Below, in pieces: positions 24,038 through 31,389 of a stretch of DNA of 39,979 nt (position 1 is its first letter; the number at the start of each line of letters is the position of its first letter). A model generated the notes under the pieces. The model ran no database searches, was not told the origin of the DNA, and saw only the letters and a program-made list of their open reading frames with translations. Origin of the DNA: Candidatus Nitrosopumilus sp. (GTDB lineage Archaea; Thermoproteota; Nitrososphaeria; Nitrososphaerales; Nitrosopumilaceae); contig JAOMJV010000009.1 in assembly GCA_028351415.1 (NCBI GenBank), positions 1 to 39,979 on the forward strand, given 5' to 3'. A program made the position numbers and the translations under genes.

Positions 24038-25206
24038 GTAACAAATTCTTCGATTTTATTCATTGCAGAATCTAAAATTTCAATATTTGCAAGATAAACA
24101 AGTCTGAAGTGTCCACGTCCATATTGTTCTCCAAATCCAGAACCATGAACAGTTAGAACTCCTTTGGATTCTAATAACTTTGTAACAAATTCTTTATCAT
24201 TACCAAATCTATTATCTTCAATTTTTGGAAATGCATAAAATGCACCTTTAGGAGTAGAACAAGAAAGTCCAGGCATTTCATTAAGACGTTTTACAACTAA
24301 ATCTCGATGTTTTTTCATTTCTGAAACAAAATCGTGTATGTAATTTTGAGGTCCACGAAGAGACTCTAAAGCTGCATGTTGTACTGGAAGACTAGTTGCA
24401 ATTCTCACTCTTGCAAGTTTAGGAAGATGCTCCCTTAATGCTTCAAGTTGAGGTGACTGATTAAATGCAATATAACCAATTCTCCAACCAGACATTAAGT
24501 GTACTTTAGAAAATCCATTTAGAATAATTATAGGTGAATCACCTGCAACTTTTCCAATTCCTACAAATTTATCATCAAAAATTATTTGATCATAAATTTC
24601 ATCACAAATAATGTAAAGATTATGTTCATTAGCTATGTCTACTAATTTTTTGAGTGCATTTTCATTAAACACGACACCAGTGGGATTATTTGGACTAATC
24701 AAACAAATTGCAACAGTTTTAGATGTAATTTTGGATTTAATATCATCAAAATTAGGAGTTGAATCATTCAAGTCCACTGCAAATTCTACAGGAATTCCAC
24801 CGTGTAATCTTACATACGAAGCATATGGAGGATAGTAAGGTCCAGGTAAAAGAATTTCATCGCCTTCTTCTACAATTGAAGAAATTACCATATCAAGTCC
24901 TTCAGAAACACCGTTTGTAATTAAAACATCATCGGCTGTAATAGAAAGCCCCTTAGCATTTTCTTTTTTTGCAATCTCTTCTCTTAATTCTAAAAGACCT
25001 TCAGATGTAGAGTAATAATTTTCACCATTTTTAATAGCATCAATCAATGCTTGTTTTACATTATCAGGAGGTTGAAATCCAAATTGTACAGGATCACCAA
25101 TATTGAGATAATCTACTTTCATGCCTGTTTGTTCAACTTTTCTTGCAGCTACTACAATATCTCTAATTGCATATTCAACTCCTACAACTTTTTTTGAAAC
25201 TTTCAA
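24031..25206 (-). CDS. Class I/II PLP aminotransferase (aspartate/alanine type)
   Basis: A 391-residue fold-type I aminotransferase. The PLP lysine is K234 in NGFSKVHLMSGWRIGY, the ring aspartate D202 in ICDEIYD, and the SPNNPTG segment is at about 171-177. The C-terminal arginine lies in GRGHFRLVY. Members include aspartate, alanine and AlaA-type enzymes, and the exact amino acid cannot be fixed. It probably feeds nitrogen from glutamate into aspartate or alanine. Single gene downstream of, and opposed to, tRNA-Arg. Confidence 0.9.
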   Translation of the reverse strand: MKVSKKVVGVEYAIRDIVVAARKVEQTGMKVDYLNIGDPVQFGFQPPDNVKQALIDAIKNGENYYSTSEGLLELREEIAKKENAKGLSITADDVLITNGVSEGLDMVISSIVEEGDEILLPGPYYPPYASYVRLHGGIPVEFAVDLNDSTPNFDDIKSKITSKTVAICLISPNNPTGVVFNENALKKLVDIANEHNLYIICDEIYDQIIFDDKFVGIGKVAGDSPIIILNGFSKVHLMSGWRIGYIAFNQSPQLEALREHLPKLARVRIATSLPVQHAALESLRGPQNYIHDFVSEMKKHRDLVVKRLNEMPGLSCSTPKGAFYAFPKIEDNRFGNDKEFVTKLLESKGVLTVHGSGFGEQYGRGHFRLVYLANIEILDSAMNKIEEFVTQ

Positions 25207-25249
25207 AGTATCTAGAAGATATTTAGACCTGTTAAAATCTTAATTGTTT

Positions 25250-25324
25250 GGACTCGTGGCTCAGCCTGGATAGAGCAAGCGGCTTCGAACCGCTAGGTCG
25301 AGGGTTCAAATCCCTTCGAGCCCT
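25250..25324 (+). tRNA. tRNA-Arg (anticodon TCG)
   Basis: Cloverleaf with D arm GGCTC...GAGC, anticodon stem AGCGG/CCGCT, loop CTTCGAA giving TCG, and T arm GAGGG-TTCAAAT-CCCTT. The acceptor GGACTCG/CGAGCCC contains an A.C mismatch at 3:70, and the base after the acceptor is T rather than the usual purine. A run of eight T residues follows. Confidence 0.92.
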
Positions 25325-25330
25325 TTTAGA

Positions 25331-25338
25331 TTTTTTTT
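25331..25338 (+). terminator. T-tract terminator after tRNA-Arg
   Basis: Eight consecutive T residues begin seven bases after the tRNA end, consistent with archaeal U-tract termination. Confidence 0.5.
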
Positions 25339-25345
25339 ATCAGTC

Positions 25346-25476
25346 GAGTCTAAGATCCACACACTAGACTATCACTAATTGGCCTGAAAAAGAATCAAGA
25401 GGGTTATTGTTAGTATCCTCGTTCCTCTCGATTCTAAACAACAGCGATGTAACTGGCGGAGTAAATTCGCTGCGTG
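25346..25476 (-). ncRNA. Second candidate structured small RNA
   Basis: The gap 25325-25678 has no supported gene. On the minus strand, in order: stem GCAGCGA/TCGCTGT (25467-25473 with 25441-25447, 19-nt loop), a 12-bp helix AGAATCGAGAGG/CCTCTTGATTCT (25424-25435 with 25391-25402, 21-nt loop) and AGTCTA/TAGACT (25365-25370 with 25347-25352). Two positions that are A.C on the plus strand become G.U on the minus strand, indicating strand. TCCGCC in the first loop can pair with GGCGGA in the upstream element (25510-25515). The T-rich box of that element lies about 27 bp before the first stem, a good promoter distance. Confidence 0.5.
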
Positions 25477-25487
25477 ATAGAGATAGG

Positions 25488-25518
25488 ATCAATCTTGTAA
25501 AAAAAGACTTCCGCCCTA
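25488..25518 (-). promoter_or_regulatory. Shared upstream element of the structured RNAs, copy 2
   Basis: The minus strand reads TAGGGCGGAAGTCTTTTTTT followed by ACAAGATTGAT, matching the element at 10141-10171. With the T-rich run as TATA box, transcription would begin near 25475, at the foot of the first hairpin. Confidence 0.45.
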
Positions 25519-25678
25519 GCATTACGTAACGTAAACTAAAAGGCCTTTTTTAAAACCAAAATTAAATTCCCTAAATATCCGAGATTAATTGGCAAATACA
25601 CCAAATCAGTAACAAAATACATGAAAAATACGCATAATGTATGCGGTTTGGAATTGATTGTTTTATTAATCAAATAAT

Positions 25679-26191
25679 ATGGAAGATAGTAAAATGAAGA
25701 TATCAGCACTGAAAATTGGAATACTTGTGGTAGTAATTGGGATGGTTTGGGTTTCAGCAATATTAAATGAAACAGAAAAAAATCATGAGGAGATAGTATT
25801 AAAAAAAGCAAATTCTATTGAATCAAAAATAGAACTTGCAGGAAAAAATGGAATAGGGTATTACAAAATATACATGCCTGAATTTGAGAAAGAAAAAAGT
25901 GTATTTGTTCAAATTTTAGACACAAATTTGAATGTCATAAAAGAACAAAAAATTAATACCAAATTTTTGGTTTCATATTTTGATTTTAATAAAGATGGAA
26001 TATATACAATAAAAGTATCAAACATTTCAGAAAATCAAGTTAATGTACAAATAGAATTTGGAGATACAAATTCACAAGGAATGGTAGTTCCAGGAGTCAT
26101 GATACTATTAGGTTCTTTGTTAATTATGTTAATTTCTTATGTAAAAATAAAAAATTACAAAATAGAACAGCCTGATGAAAATATTACATGA
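25679..26191 (+). CDS. Bitopic membrane protein with external beta domain, unknown function
   Basis: 170 residues: a membrane helix at about 11-29, a beta-rich external domain (about 45-130, with repeating VQILDTNLNVIKEQKI-like strands) and a second membrane helix (about 138-158) before a short basic tail. I do not recognise the domain; it resembles small pre-peptidase-type sandwiches. Start ATG at 25679 or 25694. The 3' end overlaps the convergent membrane-protein gene by 37 bp. Confidence 0.65.
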   Translation: MEDSKMKISALKIGILVVVIGMVWVSAILNETEKNHEEIVLKKANSIESKIELAGKNGIGYYKIYMPEFEKEKSVFVQILDTNLNVIKEQKINTKFLVSYFDFNKDGIYTIKVSNISENQVNVQIEFGDTNSQGMVVPGVMILLGSLLIMLISYVKIKNYKIEQPDENIT

Positions 26192-26748
26192 ATTTGAATA
26201 CATTGTATAGTGTGACCAAAAGTTAAAACCAAATTAAAAAGTAACCAAGTTACAAAAAATAAAAATGCCATAATGGAAAAAGGAAGAAATAATTTTAATT
26301 TCGTGTGTTCTCTATTTTTTATTATTAACACTGCTCCCAATGATGCAAGAATTAAACCAAATTCAAGTGGTTGATGAGACAAGGAAACCAATCCATCAAT
26401 TCCAAATAAATCATGAGATAACGAATCACCAAATCCAGAAATCATTTGAATGATAGATCCTGCAATAACAAGTTTAATTCCGGTTTTTAAAGATCCATGA
26501 ACGGATTTTCTAAGTAATAACAAACAACCCATCCCAGCAGCAAAAGTTGTCATAAAAACTCCAGTGTAAACTAGCATATGAGATGGGCTCCAAAAGAATT
26601 CTTTTTCTTCAAACATATGTGATATAGCATCCCAAAATCCAGCGGAAACAATTACGATAGGACCAATTACTGCTAAAATGGATACAAGTGAAACAAGTGT
26701 ACTAGATTTTAAAAATGAAGAATTTGAAAATATCTGAATTAATTTCAT
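26155..26748 (-). CDS. Polytopic membrane protein with conserved-looking His motifs, unknown function
   Basis: 197 residues with about five membrane helices. Two similar polar motifs lie at membrane boundaries: WDAISHMFEE followed by SPSHML, and GDSLSHDLFG followed by SHQPLE. They have paired acidic residues and histidines that could bind a metal or heme. The C-terminal IHVIFSSGCSIL is unusual. No family assigned. ATG at 26748; convergent and overlapping with the gene at 25679. Confidence 0.65.
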   Translation of the reverse strand: MKLIQIFSNSSFLKSSTLVSLVSILAVIGPIVIVSAGFWDAISHMFEEKEFFWSPSHMLVYTGVFMTTFAAGMGCLLLLRKSVHGSLKTGIKLVIAGSIIQMISGFGDSLSHDLFGIDGLVSLSHQPLEFGLILASLGAVLIIKNREHTKLKLFLPFSIMAFLFFVTWLLFNLVLTFGHTIQCIQIHVIFSSGCSIL

Positions 26749-26845
26749 GGTATTGTTAGGCTAAAAGAGGGTTATTTGAAATATGGTAATACTAGAATTA
26801 GAAGAAATGAAAATTATGCGCAATTTTAAGAATTAACTATATTAC

Positions 26846-27106
26846 ATGAAGCATCATGGAGTAATCATGACTCCAGGAATAGGATTAATGAAGAGAAGGT
26901 TAGAAAAAGAAAAAGATGCAATTGCATTAGCAATATCAGGTATTTCCAAAAAATATGACATAAAACCAGAAAATCTCAAAACATTAGAAACAAAGTATCA
27001 TGATGATGCAGGGGATTGGTATGTTGCACTTGGATGGGATGAAAAAAAAGCAATAATAAAGATGGATTCAGTATTAGGAACCATTACTGAAATTAAAGAA
27101 ATTTAA
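26846..27106 (+). CDS. Small soluble protein, unknown function
   Basis: 86 residues, mixed helix then beta: a basic helix with acidic patches (LMKRRLEKEKDAIALAISGI), then strands (DWYVALGWDEKKAIIKMD). The second half looks like a small beta-meander of the PepSY-like type seen in some archaeal proteins. This is a weak impression only. Start ATG at 26846; an in-frame ATG at residue 8 is also possible. It is separate from its neighbours. Confidence 0.6.
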   Translation: MKHHGVIMTPGIGLMKRRLEKEKDAIALAISGISKKYDIKPENLKTLETKYHDDAGDWYVALGWDEKKAIIKMDSVLGTITEIKEI

Positions 27107-27174
27107 TTTATTGTTAAAAATTATTTAGAAAATTAAAAAATAGGATTATAATTGGATTAACATGAATATTATCA

Positions 27175-27558
27175 GTGGAAATTACAATAGAGCCTTGGAA
27201 GAAACTAGTCATTCATGAAATTATTGAGTATAAGTTTGAGGATTGGGTAAAACAAATAGCATTTAGTACAAAATCATCAGGTGGAGGCATTCCAACTATG
27301 CAATGGACAAATGGAATTGTTTTTGCATCAGCAAGCCTCCCAACTACAAATGCAACAGTTGAAGAGCAATTGAAGGGAATTTTACATTGGTCATCAGTCT
27401 CATTTGCAATTAAAGAGAAATTTGAAAAACAAATTGTTAAAGAAAATGCAACGATAAATTTAGTAGATGTAAGCGTAAATGAAATTTTTAATAAATTATC
27501 TATTGAGTTAAAATCACAGTCAAAATATGTAGTTTCAGAATCTGGCAAAAATCAATGA
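27175..27558 (+). CDS. Soluble protein, unknown function
   Basis: 127 residues starting at GTG (27175). Mixed alpha/beta with no cysteines and no membrane segment. A central glycine-rich turn (STKSSGGGIPTMQW) precedes a strand (GIVFASASLP). I do not recognise it. Its stop overlaps the start of the next gene by four bases (ATGA), so the two are translationally coupled and probably work together. Confidence 0.65.
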   Translation: MEITIEPWKKLVIHEIIEYKFEDWVKQIAFSTKSSGGGIPTMQWTNGIVFASASLPTTNATVEEQLKGILHWSSVSFAIKEKFEKQIVKENATINLVDVSVNEIFNKLSIELKSQSKYVVSESGKNQ

Positions 27559-28235
27559 ATGTTGAAGAAGAAATTAAAAAATGTGAAGTATACTTAAAAC
27601 AAATTAAACAATATGATCCTGATCCATTTTATGTAGATTATTTTTTTAATAAATACATTAATTCAATTAATAATATAATTAATGGAATTTTTGAGGAAGC
27701 AAATATAGATTTTGGATTATGCATCACAGAGAAAATTACTCAGAGAAAATTTAATGAAAAAGCAAATATGAAAAAAGATACAAATGCCTTAAAATTTTTA
27801 GAATGGTTTTCAATAAAATATAAAAAAGAACATGAAAGTCCATATCCAAATTTTATGAATGAAATTTGTCAATTTAAAAATAAAAATGAATCATTGCCTA
27901 AAATTAAGATTAGGATAAGGGCAATAGACAGATACAAAAATGATTTTAATCAAGAAATTAAAATTGATTTAAAAAATGGAAAAATTATGTCAAAAGAGCA
28001 AGTGGATATAGAAATAAAAAGACAAACCCAAATATTTTTGAAAGTAATTAATGCAAAAAGAAATGAAAAGGAGGAACCTAAAGTAGATAAGAAAAAAATT
28101 ACCGCATCAGCATTTGTAAATTTAGAAAAAGATCAGAGTATTGAAATTATGTATCTATGTCAAATTTACACGCCTGTAATTAGACGGTTAATCGACGAAT
28201 CAAGAAATAAAATTAAAGAATTAACAAATTGGTAA
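27555..28235 (+). CDS. Charged helical protein, unknown function
   Basis: 226 residues, strongly Lys/Glu/Asn-rich and largely helical, with likely coiled-coil stretches near the ends. There are four Cys but no motif. It is coupled to the preceding gene by an ATGA overlap. The stop codon lies inside the first copy of a 28-bp tandem repeat, so the last residues (NKIKELTNW) are repeat-encoded. No recognisable family. Confidence 0.65.
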   Translation: MNVEEEIKKCEVYLKQIKQYDPDPFYVDYFFNKYINSINNIINGIFEEANIDFGLCITEKITQRKFNEKANMKKDTNALKFLEWFSIKYKKEHESPYPNFMNEICQFKNKNESLPKIKIRIRAIDRYKNDFNQEIKIDLKNGKIMSKEQVDIEIKRQTQIFLKVINAKRNEKEEPKVDKKKITASAFVNLEKDQSIEIMYLCQIYTPVIRRLIDESRNKIKELTNW

Positions 28236-28284
28236 TAAAATTAAAGAATTAACAAATTGGTAATAAAATTAAAGAATTAACAAA
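28209..28284. repeat. 28-bp tandem repeat, about 2.7 copies
   Basis: The unit AAAATTAAAGAATTAACAAA plus TTGGTAAT is repeated without spacers at 28209, 28237 and 28265 (the third is cut after 20 bases). The two full copies are identical. The first spans the last codons and stop of the gene at 27555; the rest fills the gap to the convergent thioesterase gene. Confidence 0.9.
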
Positions 28285-28291
28285 AATTCTA

Positions 28292-28837
28292 TCATTTTTT
28301 TTGGCGATTTTTTAATCGTGTTTCCATTCTAGACTTACCTTCTTCAAACTTAACACGATCCTCATCTGTTTTAAGAGATAAATTTGGAACGGGAATTGGC
28401 TTACTATTTTTACCAAGAGCAACAAAAGTTACAAAAGCAGTTGCAGTAATAGTACGAATTCCAGTTACAATATTTTCAGCTTCTGCTTTAACTTCAATCT
28501 CCATTGAAGAATTATGAACATAGTTTATTCTAGCATTTAGAAAAAGAACATTTCCAACAAAAACAGGCTTCAAAAAATTTACACTGTCTAATGATACGGT
28601 AACTGCATTAGATTGAGAATGACGTTGTGCAACTATACCCGCAACCATATCAATATTCTTTAAAATTTCACCACCAAATACATTCCCAGCAGGGTTTGCA
28701 TCTGAAGGGAACATTCGAACAATTACTTCAGCATGTGATTCAGATGGGCTTTTTTCAGGTACATTGGAATTTTCTGATGTCATTTTGATCTCTAAATTAT
28801 CCATACATTCATCCAATTTAATGTGATCAGTTAACAA
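28292..28837 (-). CDS. Acyl-CoA thioesterase (hotdog fold, YciA/BACH type)
   Basis: 181 residues. It hydrolyses acyl-CoA to free acid and CoA. The hotdog helix with catalytic Asn/Asp is in PAGNVFGGEILKNID, followed by the strands HSQSNAVTVSLDSVNF and FLNARINYVHNSSMEIEV, characteristic of the YciA/BACH group. The start is uncertain: TTG at 28837, ATG at 28804 or ATG at 28783. The first ~25 residues are not part of the fold. It lies three bases after the UbiD-family gene and is probably cotranscribed with it. Confidence 0.87.
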   Translation of the reverse strand: MLTDHIKLDECMDNLEIKMTSENSNVPEKSPSESHAEVIVRMFPSDANPAGNVFGGEILKNIDMVAGIVAQRHSQSNAVTVSLDSVNFLKPVFVGNVLFLNARINYVHNSSMEIEVKAEAENIVTGIRTITATAFVTFVALGKNSKPIPVPNLSLKTDEDRVKFEEGKSRMETRLKNRQKK

Positions 28838-28840
28838 TGC

Positions 28841-30172
28841 TTATTTGAAATATTTTTCTAGTTTAATTTTATCAATTTTAGGAATTTTTGCCATCTCAAA
28901 TCCTTCAGGACGCTTTGAAGATGAACGTGTTGCATCAATACCCATTTTTGCAGTTTGTAATTTTTTCTGATCACTTGAAGGATCAAGACTAGATCCACGT
29001 ACATCGGTAATAATGACCAGATCCTTATCTGCTTGAAATCTAGTTGCCATAGCATATTCAACAGATTCTGCATTATTAGGATCAATATCCTCATCGACTA
29101 TAGTAACTTGTTTTAAAGAGCGATGAGATTCAAAAGTTTTTTTGATAATTTTTTTAGGATCGGATTCAGTTTTCTTTTTTATTTGAACAACAGCATGTAA
29201 CCAATTAGATCCTCCATTAGTCATAGAAACTTGTTTAACTTGAGAAAAAGCATTTTTCAATTCCCCATTTAGTTTAGATTCAATTGGCATTCCCATCAGC
29301 AATCTATGTTCACCATAACCAGATAGAACATCATGAAAAATAGGATTATTTCTAAAATACAAATTTTCAATTTCAAAAATTGGTTGTGATCTTTTATGAT
29401 CATATGTTTGAAGCATTTCAACCATCCATTCTGGATGAACTTTATCACGAAGAATTTTTCCCTCCATTACAATTTCAGCACCAGATGGAACATTCAATCC
29501 AGAAAAAGGAAGTTTTGCCAAAGTTAATTTTCCACCTAAAAGTGAATTTGCAATATCAATTTCATCTTTACCCCAATCAAATTGATAAGCACCAGCAATA
29601 GAAATTGCAGGGTGAACACCTACAGTAATTGCAATTTTAAGATCCTCACCATGTTCTTTTGCATCAATAAAACATCGATGTAAATGGCGACCTTCAACCA
29701 TTCTAATTGAAAGATGTGTTTTGTCAATTGGCATCATTCTATGAAAAGATGAATTTTGTTTTCCAGTTTCAGGGTTTTTGGCATAAGCTACTGAAGATGT
29801 GATAAAAGGTCCAGATTCCTTTTCAAAATGAGTGACAATAGGCATGGAATAGATATTTTTTGAACTGTTTTCCATAAATTTTCCTGTTGGAACTATTTTT
29901 GGTTTTTTTGCATTTTTGATAGCAGAGATTACTTTTTGATGAATGTTATTCTCAGTACCACCAACTGCTAAAGCAAATCTTTTTCGAGTTCCCACTAAAT
30001 TAGAAATTAGTCGAAAATCACTTTCTTTAATATTTTCAAATAAAACAGCATGTGATTGATCAACTTTTGCGGTAATTCCAGCAATTTCATATTTTGTTGA
30101 AACTTTAGTTTTTATCGTTTTAAGTTCATTAACTTTTTTAACTTGAGAAATGTACTCTCTTAAATCACTCAT
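28841..30172 (-). CDS. UbiD-family decarboxylase, candidate anhydromevalonate phosphate decarboxylase
   Basis: A 443-residue prenylated-FMN decarboxylase. Family features seen include the central SSFHRMMPIDKTHLSIRM segment, VGVHPAISIAGAY and the catalytic glutamate pair in PSGAEIVMEG. In archaea with the modified mevalonate pathway, a UbiD homologue decarboxylates trans-anhydromevalonate 5-phosphate to isopentenyl phosphate. This is a plausible role here, but inferred. The ATG at 30172 overlaps the stop of the upstream chaperone-like gene by eight bases; a TTG at 30178 is less likely. Confidence 0.85.
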   Translation of the reverse strand: MSDLREYISQVKKVNELKTIKTKVSTKYEIAGITAKVDQSHAVLFENIKESDFRLISNLVGTRKRFALAVGGTENNIHQKVISAIKNAKKPKIVPTGKFMENSSKNIYSMPIVTHFEKESGPFITSSVAYAKNPETGKQNSSFHRMMPIDKTHLSIRMVEGRHLHRCFIDAKEHGEDLKIAITVGVHPAISIAGAYQFDWGKDEIDIANSLLGGKLTLAKLPFSGLNVPSGAEIVMEGKILRDKVHPEWMVEMLQTYDHKRSQPIFEIENLYFRNNPIFHDVLSGYGEHRLLMGMPIESKLNGELKNAFSQVKQVSMTNGGSNWLHAVVQIKKKTESDPKKIIKKTFESHRSLKQVTIVDEDIDPNNAESVEYAMATRFQADKDLVIITDVRGSSLDPSSDQKKLQTAKMGIDATRSSSKRPEGFEMAKIPKIDKIKLEKYFK

Positions 30173-30506
30173 TTTCAATCATTTCCATAATTTCAGACAT
30201 TAAGGCTTTTGCGGTACTGGTTTCTAATTCTTTTTGAACAAAACAAGAAACTAAAGCAATACCCTTCATTCTAGTACTAATTCTTTCAGCAATTAGTCTC
30301 AAAAATAATGATTCGTTTCTTGAAGGAATTATAGTTGTAGTTGTAGGTGTTGGTCCAGTTGCTAAAGAAACAATCATAGAACCAAGTTTATCGTTACCCT
30401 CAGTTACAGAAATAAAATACCCATTTTCAAATTTTTGAATTTTTAAAGAAAAAGTACGACTCCCAAAATTTACTATTTTATGGAAAAATCCATTTTGAGA
30501 GTTCAA
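30165..30506 (-). CDS. Proteasome assembly chaperone 4 (PAC4)-like protein
   Basis: 113 residues. The run GSMIVSLATG, then TTTTIIPSRNESLFLRLIAE, then TRMKGIALVSCFVQKE and a final helix parallels eukaryotic PSMG4 (strand, T-rich turn, helix, strand, C-terminal acidic helix). Archaeal members of this group are thought to help 20S proteasome assembly. This is recognition from pattern, not a search. It overlaps the UbiD-family gene start by eight bases, so the two are translated together. Confidence 0.55.
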   Translation of the reverse strand: MNSQNGFFHKIVNFGSRTFSLKIQKFENGYFISVTEGNDKLGSMIVSLATGPTPTTTTIIPSRNESLFLRLIAERISTRMKGIALVSCFVQKELETSTAKALMSEIMEMIENE

Positions 30507-30523
30507 TGAACTTTGAACATCTA

Positions 30524-31069
30524 TTATGCTTTTATTGCTATTGATCCATTTTCAGAGGAATCCTGATCATTCTGTGGTTTTTTACTACACTTTGTTTCAT
30601 GTTTAGCGATAAACACATATGGTTTTTCACAGTATTGACAGGCTGTTTTTTCCTTTGTTTTTGTTGTTTCAGATTTAGCTTTAGTAACTTTAGCTTTAGT
30701 AACTTTAGCTTTAGTAACTTTAGCTTTAGGTGCCTTAGCAACTTTAGCTGCCTTAGTTAATTTAGCTTTAGCTGCTCTAGCTGCTTTAGCTTTAGCTGCT
30801 TTAGCTTCTGCTGCAAGTTCTGCCTCCATATCAGAAATAGATTTTGCCTCAGCCTCAATTGAATCAGCTTCAACTCTTGCACGTAATTTTGCTTTGTATT
30901 TCAAATTACGTGGTTTAGTTCTTAATCTGTATCCACAACAAGGACACCAAAGTCCTTCCCATTTAATGAATATTTCACAAATTTGACATCTTCTTTGTCC
31001 AGAGGCATATCTTCCTGTGCCAACCGGCTTTTGAGCCTTATATCTTACACAAATTCCTTTACATGTCAT
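30524..31069 (-). CDS. Zinc-finger protein with histone-H1-like Lys/Ala repeat region
   Basis: 181 residues in three parts: an N-terminal zinc-binding region (CQICE and CPCCG, around residues 29-45), a helical Ala/Lys/Glu region running into repeats of AKVTK (about 90-135), and a C-terminal C2H2-like finger (CQYCEKPYVFIAKHETKC). The middle resembles histone H1 tails or bacterial Lys/Ala nucleoid proteins. Nucleic-acid binding is likely; the target is unknown. A TATA element lies about 31 bp before the ATG. Confidence 0.75.
   Translation of the reverse strand: MTCKGICVRYKAQKPVGTGRYASGQRRCQICEIFIKWEGLWCPCCGYRLRTKPRNLKYKAKLRARVEADSIEAEAKSISDMEAELAAEAKAAKAKAARAAKAKLTKAAKVAKAPKAKVTKAKVTKAKVTKAKSETTKTKEKTACQYCEKPYVFIAKHETKCSKKPQNDQDSSENGSIAIKA
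30673..30731. repeat. 15-bp tandem repeats inside the Lys/Ala gene
   Basis: Unit TTTAGCTTTAGTAAC (plus strand) occurs three times in a row, followed by a diverged fourth copy. It encodes the KVTKA periodicity on the minus strand. Confidence 0.85.
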
Positions 31070-31094
31070 TTTAGTAATTTATATGGAAATTATA

Positions 31095-31105
31095 AGTATA
31101 TAAGC
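31095..31105 (-). promoter_or_regulatory. TATA element for the zinc-finger gene
   Basis: The minus strand reads GCTTATATACT, centred 31 bp before the ATG at 31069. Confidence 0.5.
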
Positions 31106-31352
31106 ATGGATCGCGATAAAATAGGAAAAAAAATAAGAAAAAGTGTAATTATTTCATATTATTTTATAATAAATTTATAAATTTCAAAAAATTCCTTGAA
31201 AACAACAATAAATATGTATAGGTGAATTTAAAATCATGTTTCTTGCAATTATAACATAGGGGATATACTTCTTTGAGTAAAAATCAGGGTTTTTTCTAAA
31301 TAAGATGAAAAAAATAGATTTAATTTTAATTGTAGCAAGTAAAAAGTTCTAA

Positions 31353-31360
31353 CTTTAAAG
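31353..31360 (+). promoter_or_regulatory. TATA element for the rhodanese gene
   Basis: CTTTAAAG is centred 33 bp before the ATG at 31390. Confidence 0.4.
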
Positions 31361-31389
31361 ATAAATTACTGTATAACCCAGAATATTCT

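Larger units (their letters stand above)
31070..31389. other. AT-rich intergenic region between divergent promoters
   Basis: It holds the promoter of the zinc-finger gene (minus, TATA near 31095-31105) and that of the rhodanese gene (plus, 31353-31360). A 24-codon frame at 31106-31180 is too short and AT-driven to support. I see no stable stem-loops or repeats. Confidence 0.5.

Noticed and set aside
25346-25476. C/D box or H/ACA guide RNA
   Set aside because: A CTGA and a GTGATAG occur, but no proper C/D pair with k-turn spacing and no ACA box placed after a hairpin.
14862-25541. 12-bp match CGTAAACTAAAA at 14862 and 25530
   Set aside because: Short, AT-rich and in different contexts; likely chance.
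25536-25811. 91-residue hydrophobic frame on the minus strand
   Set aside because: It covers the promoter region and 5' part of the plus-strand gene at 25679, and its Leu/Phe richness is the complement of A-rich coding sequence.
28209-28284. CRISPR array
   Set aside because: Repeats are directly abutting without spacers and are not palindromic; no cas gene is present.
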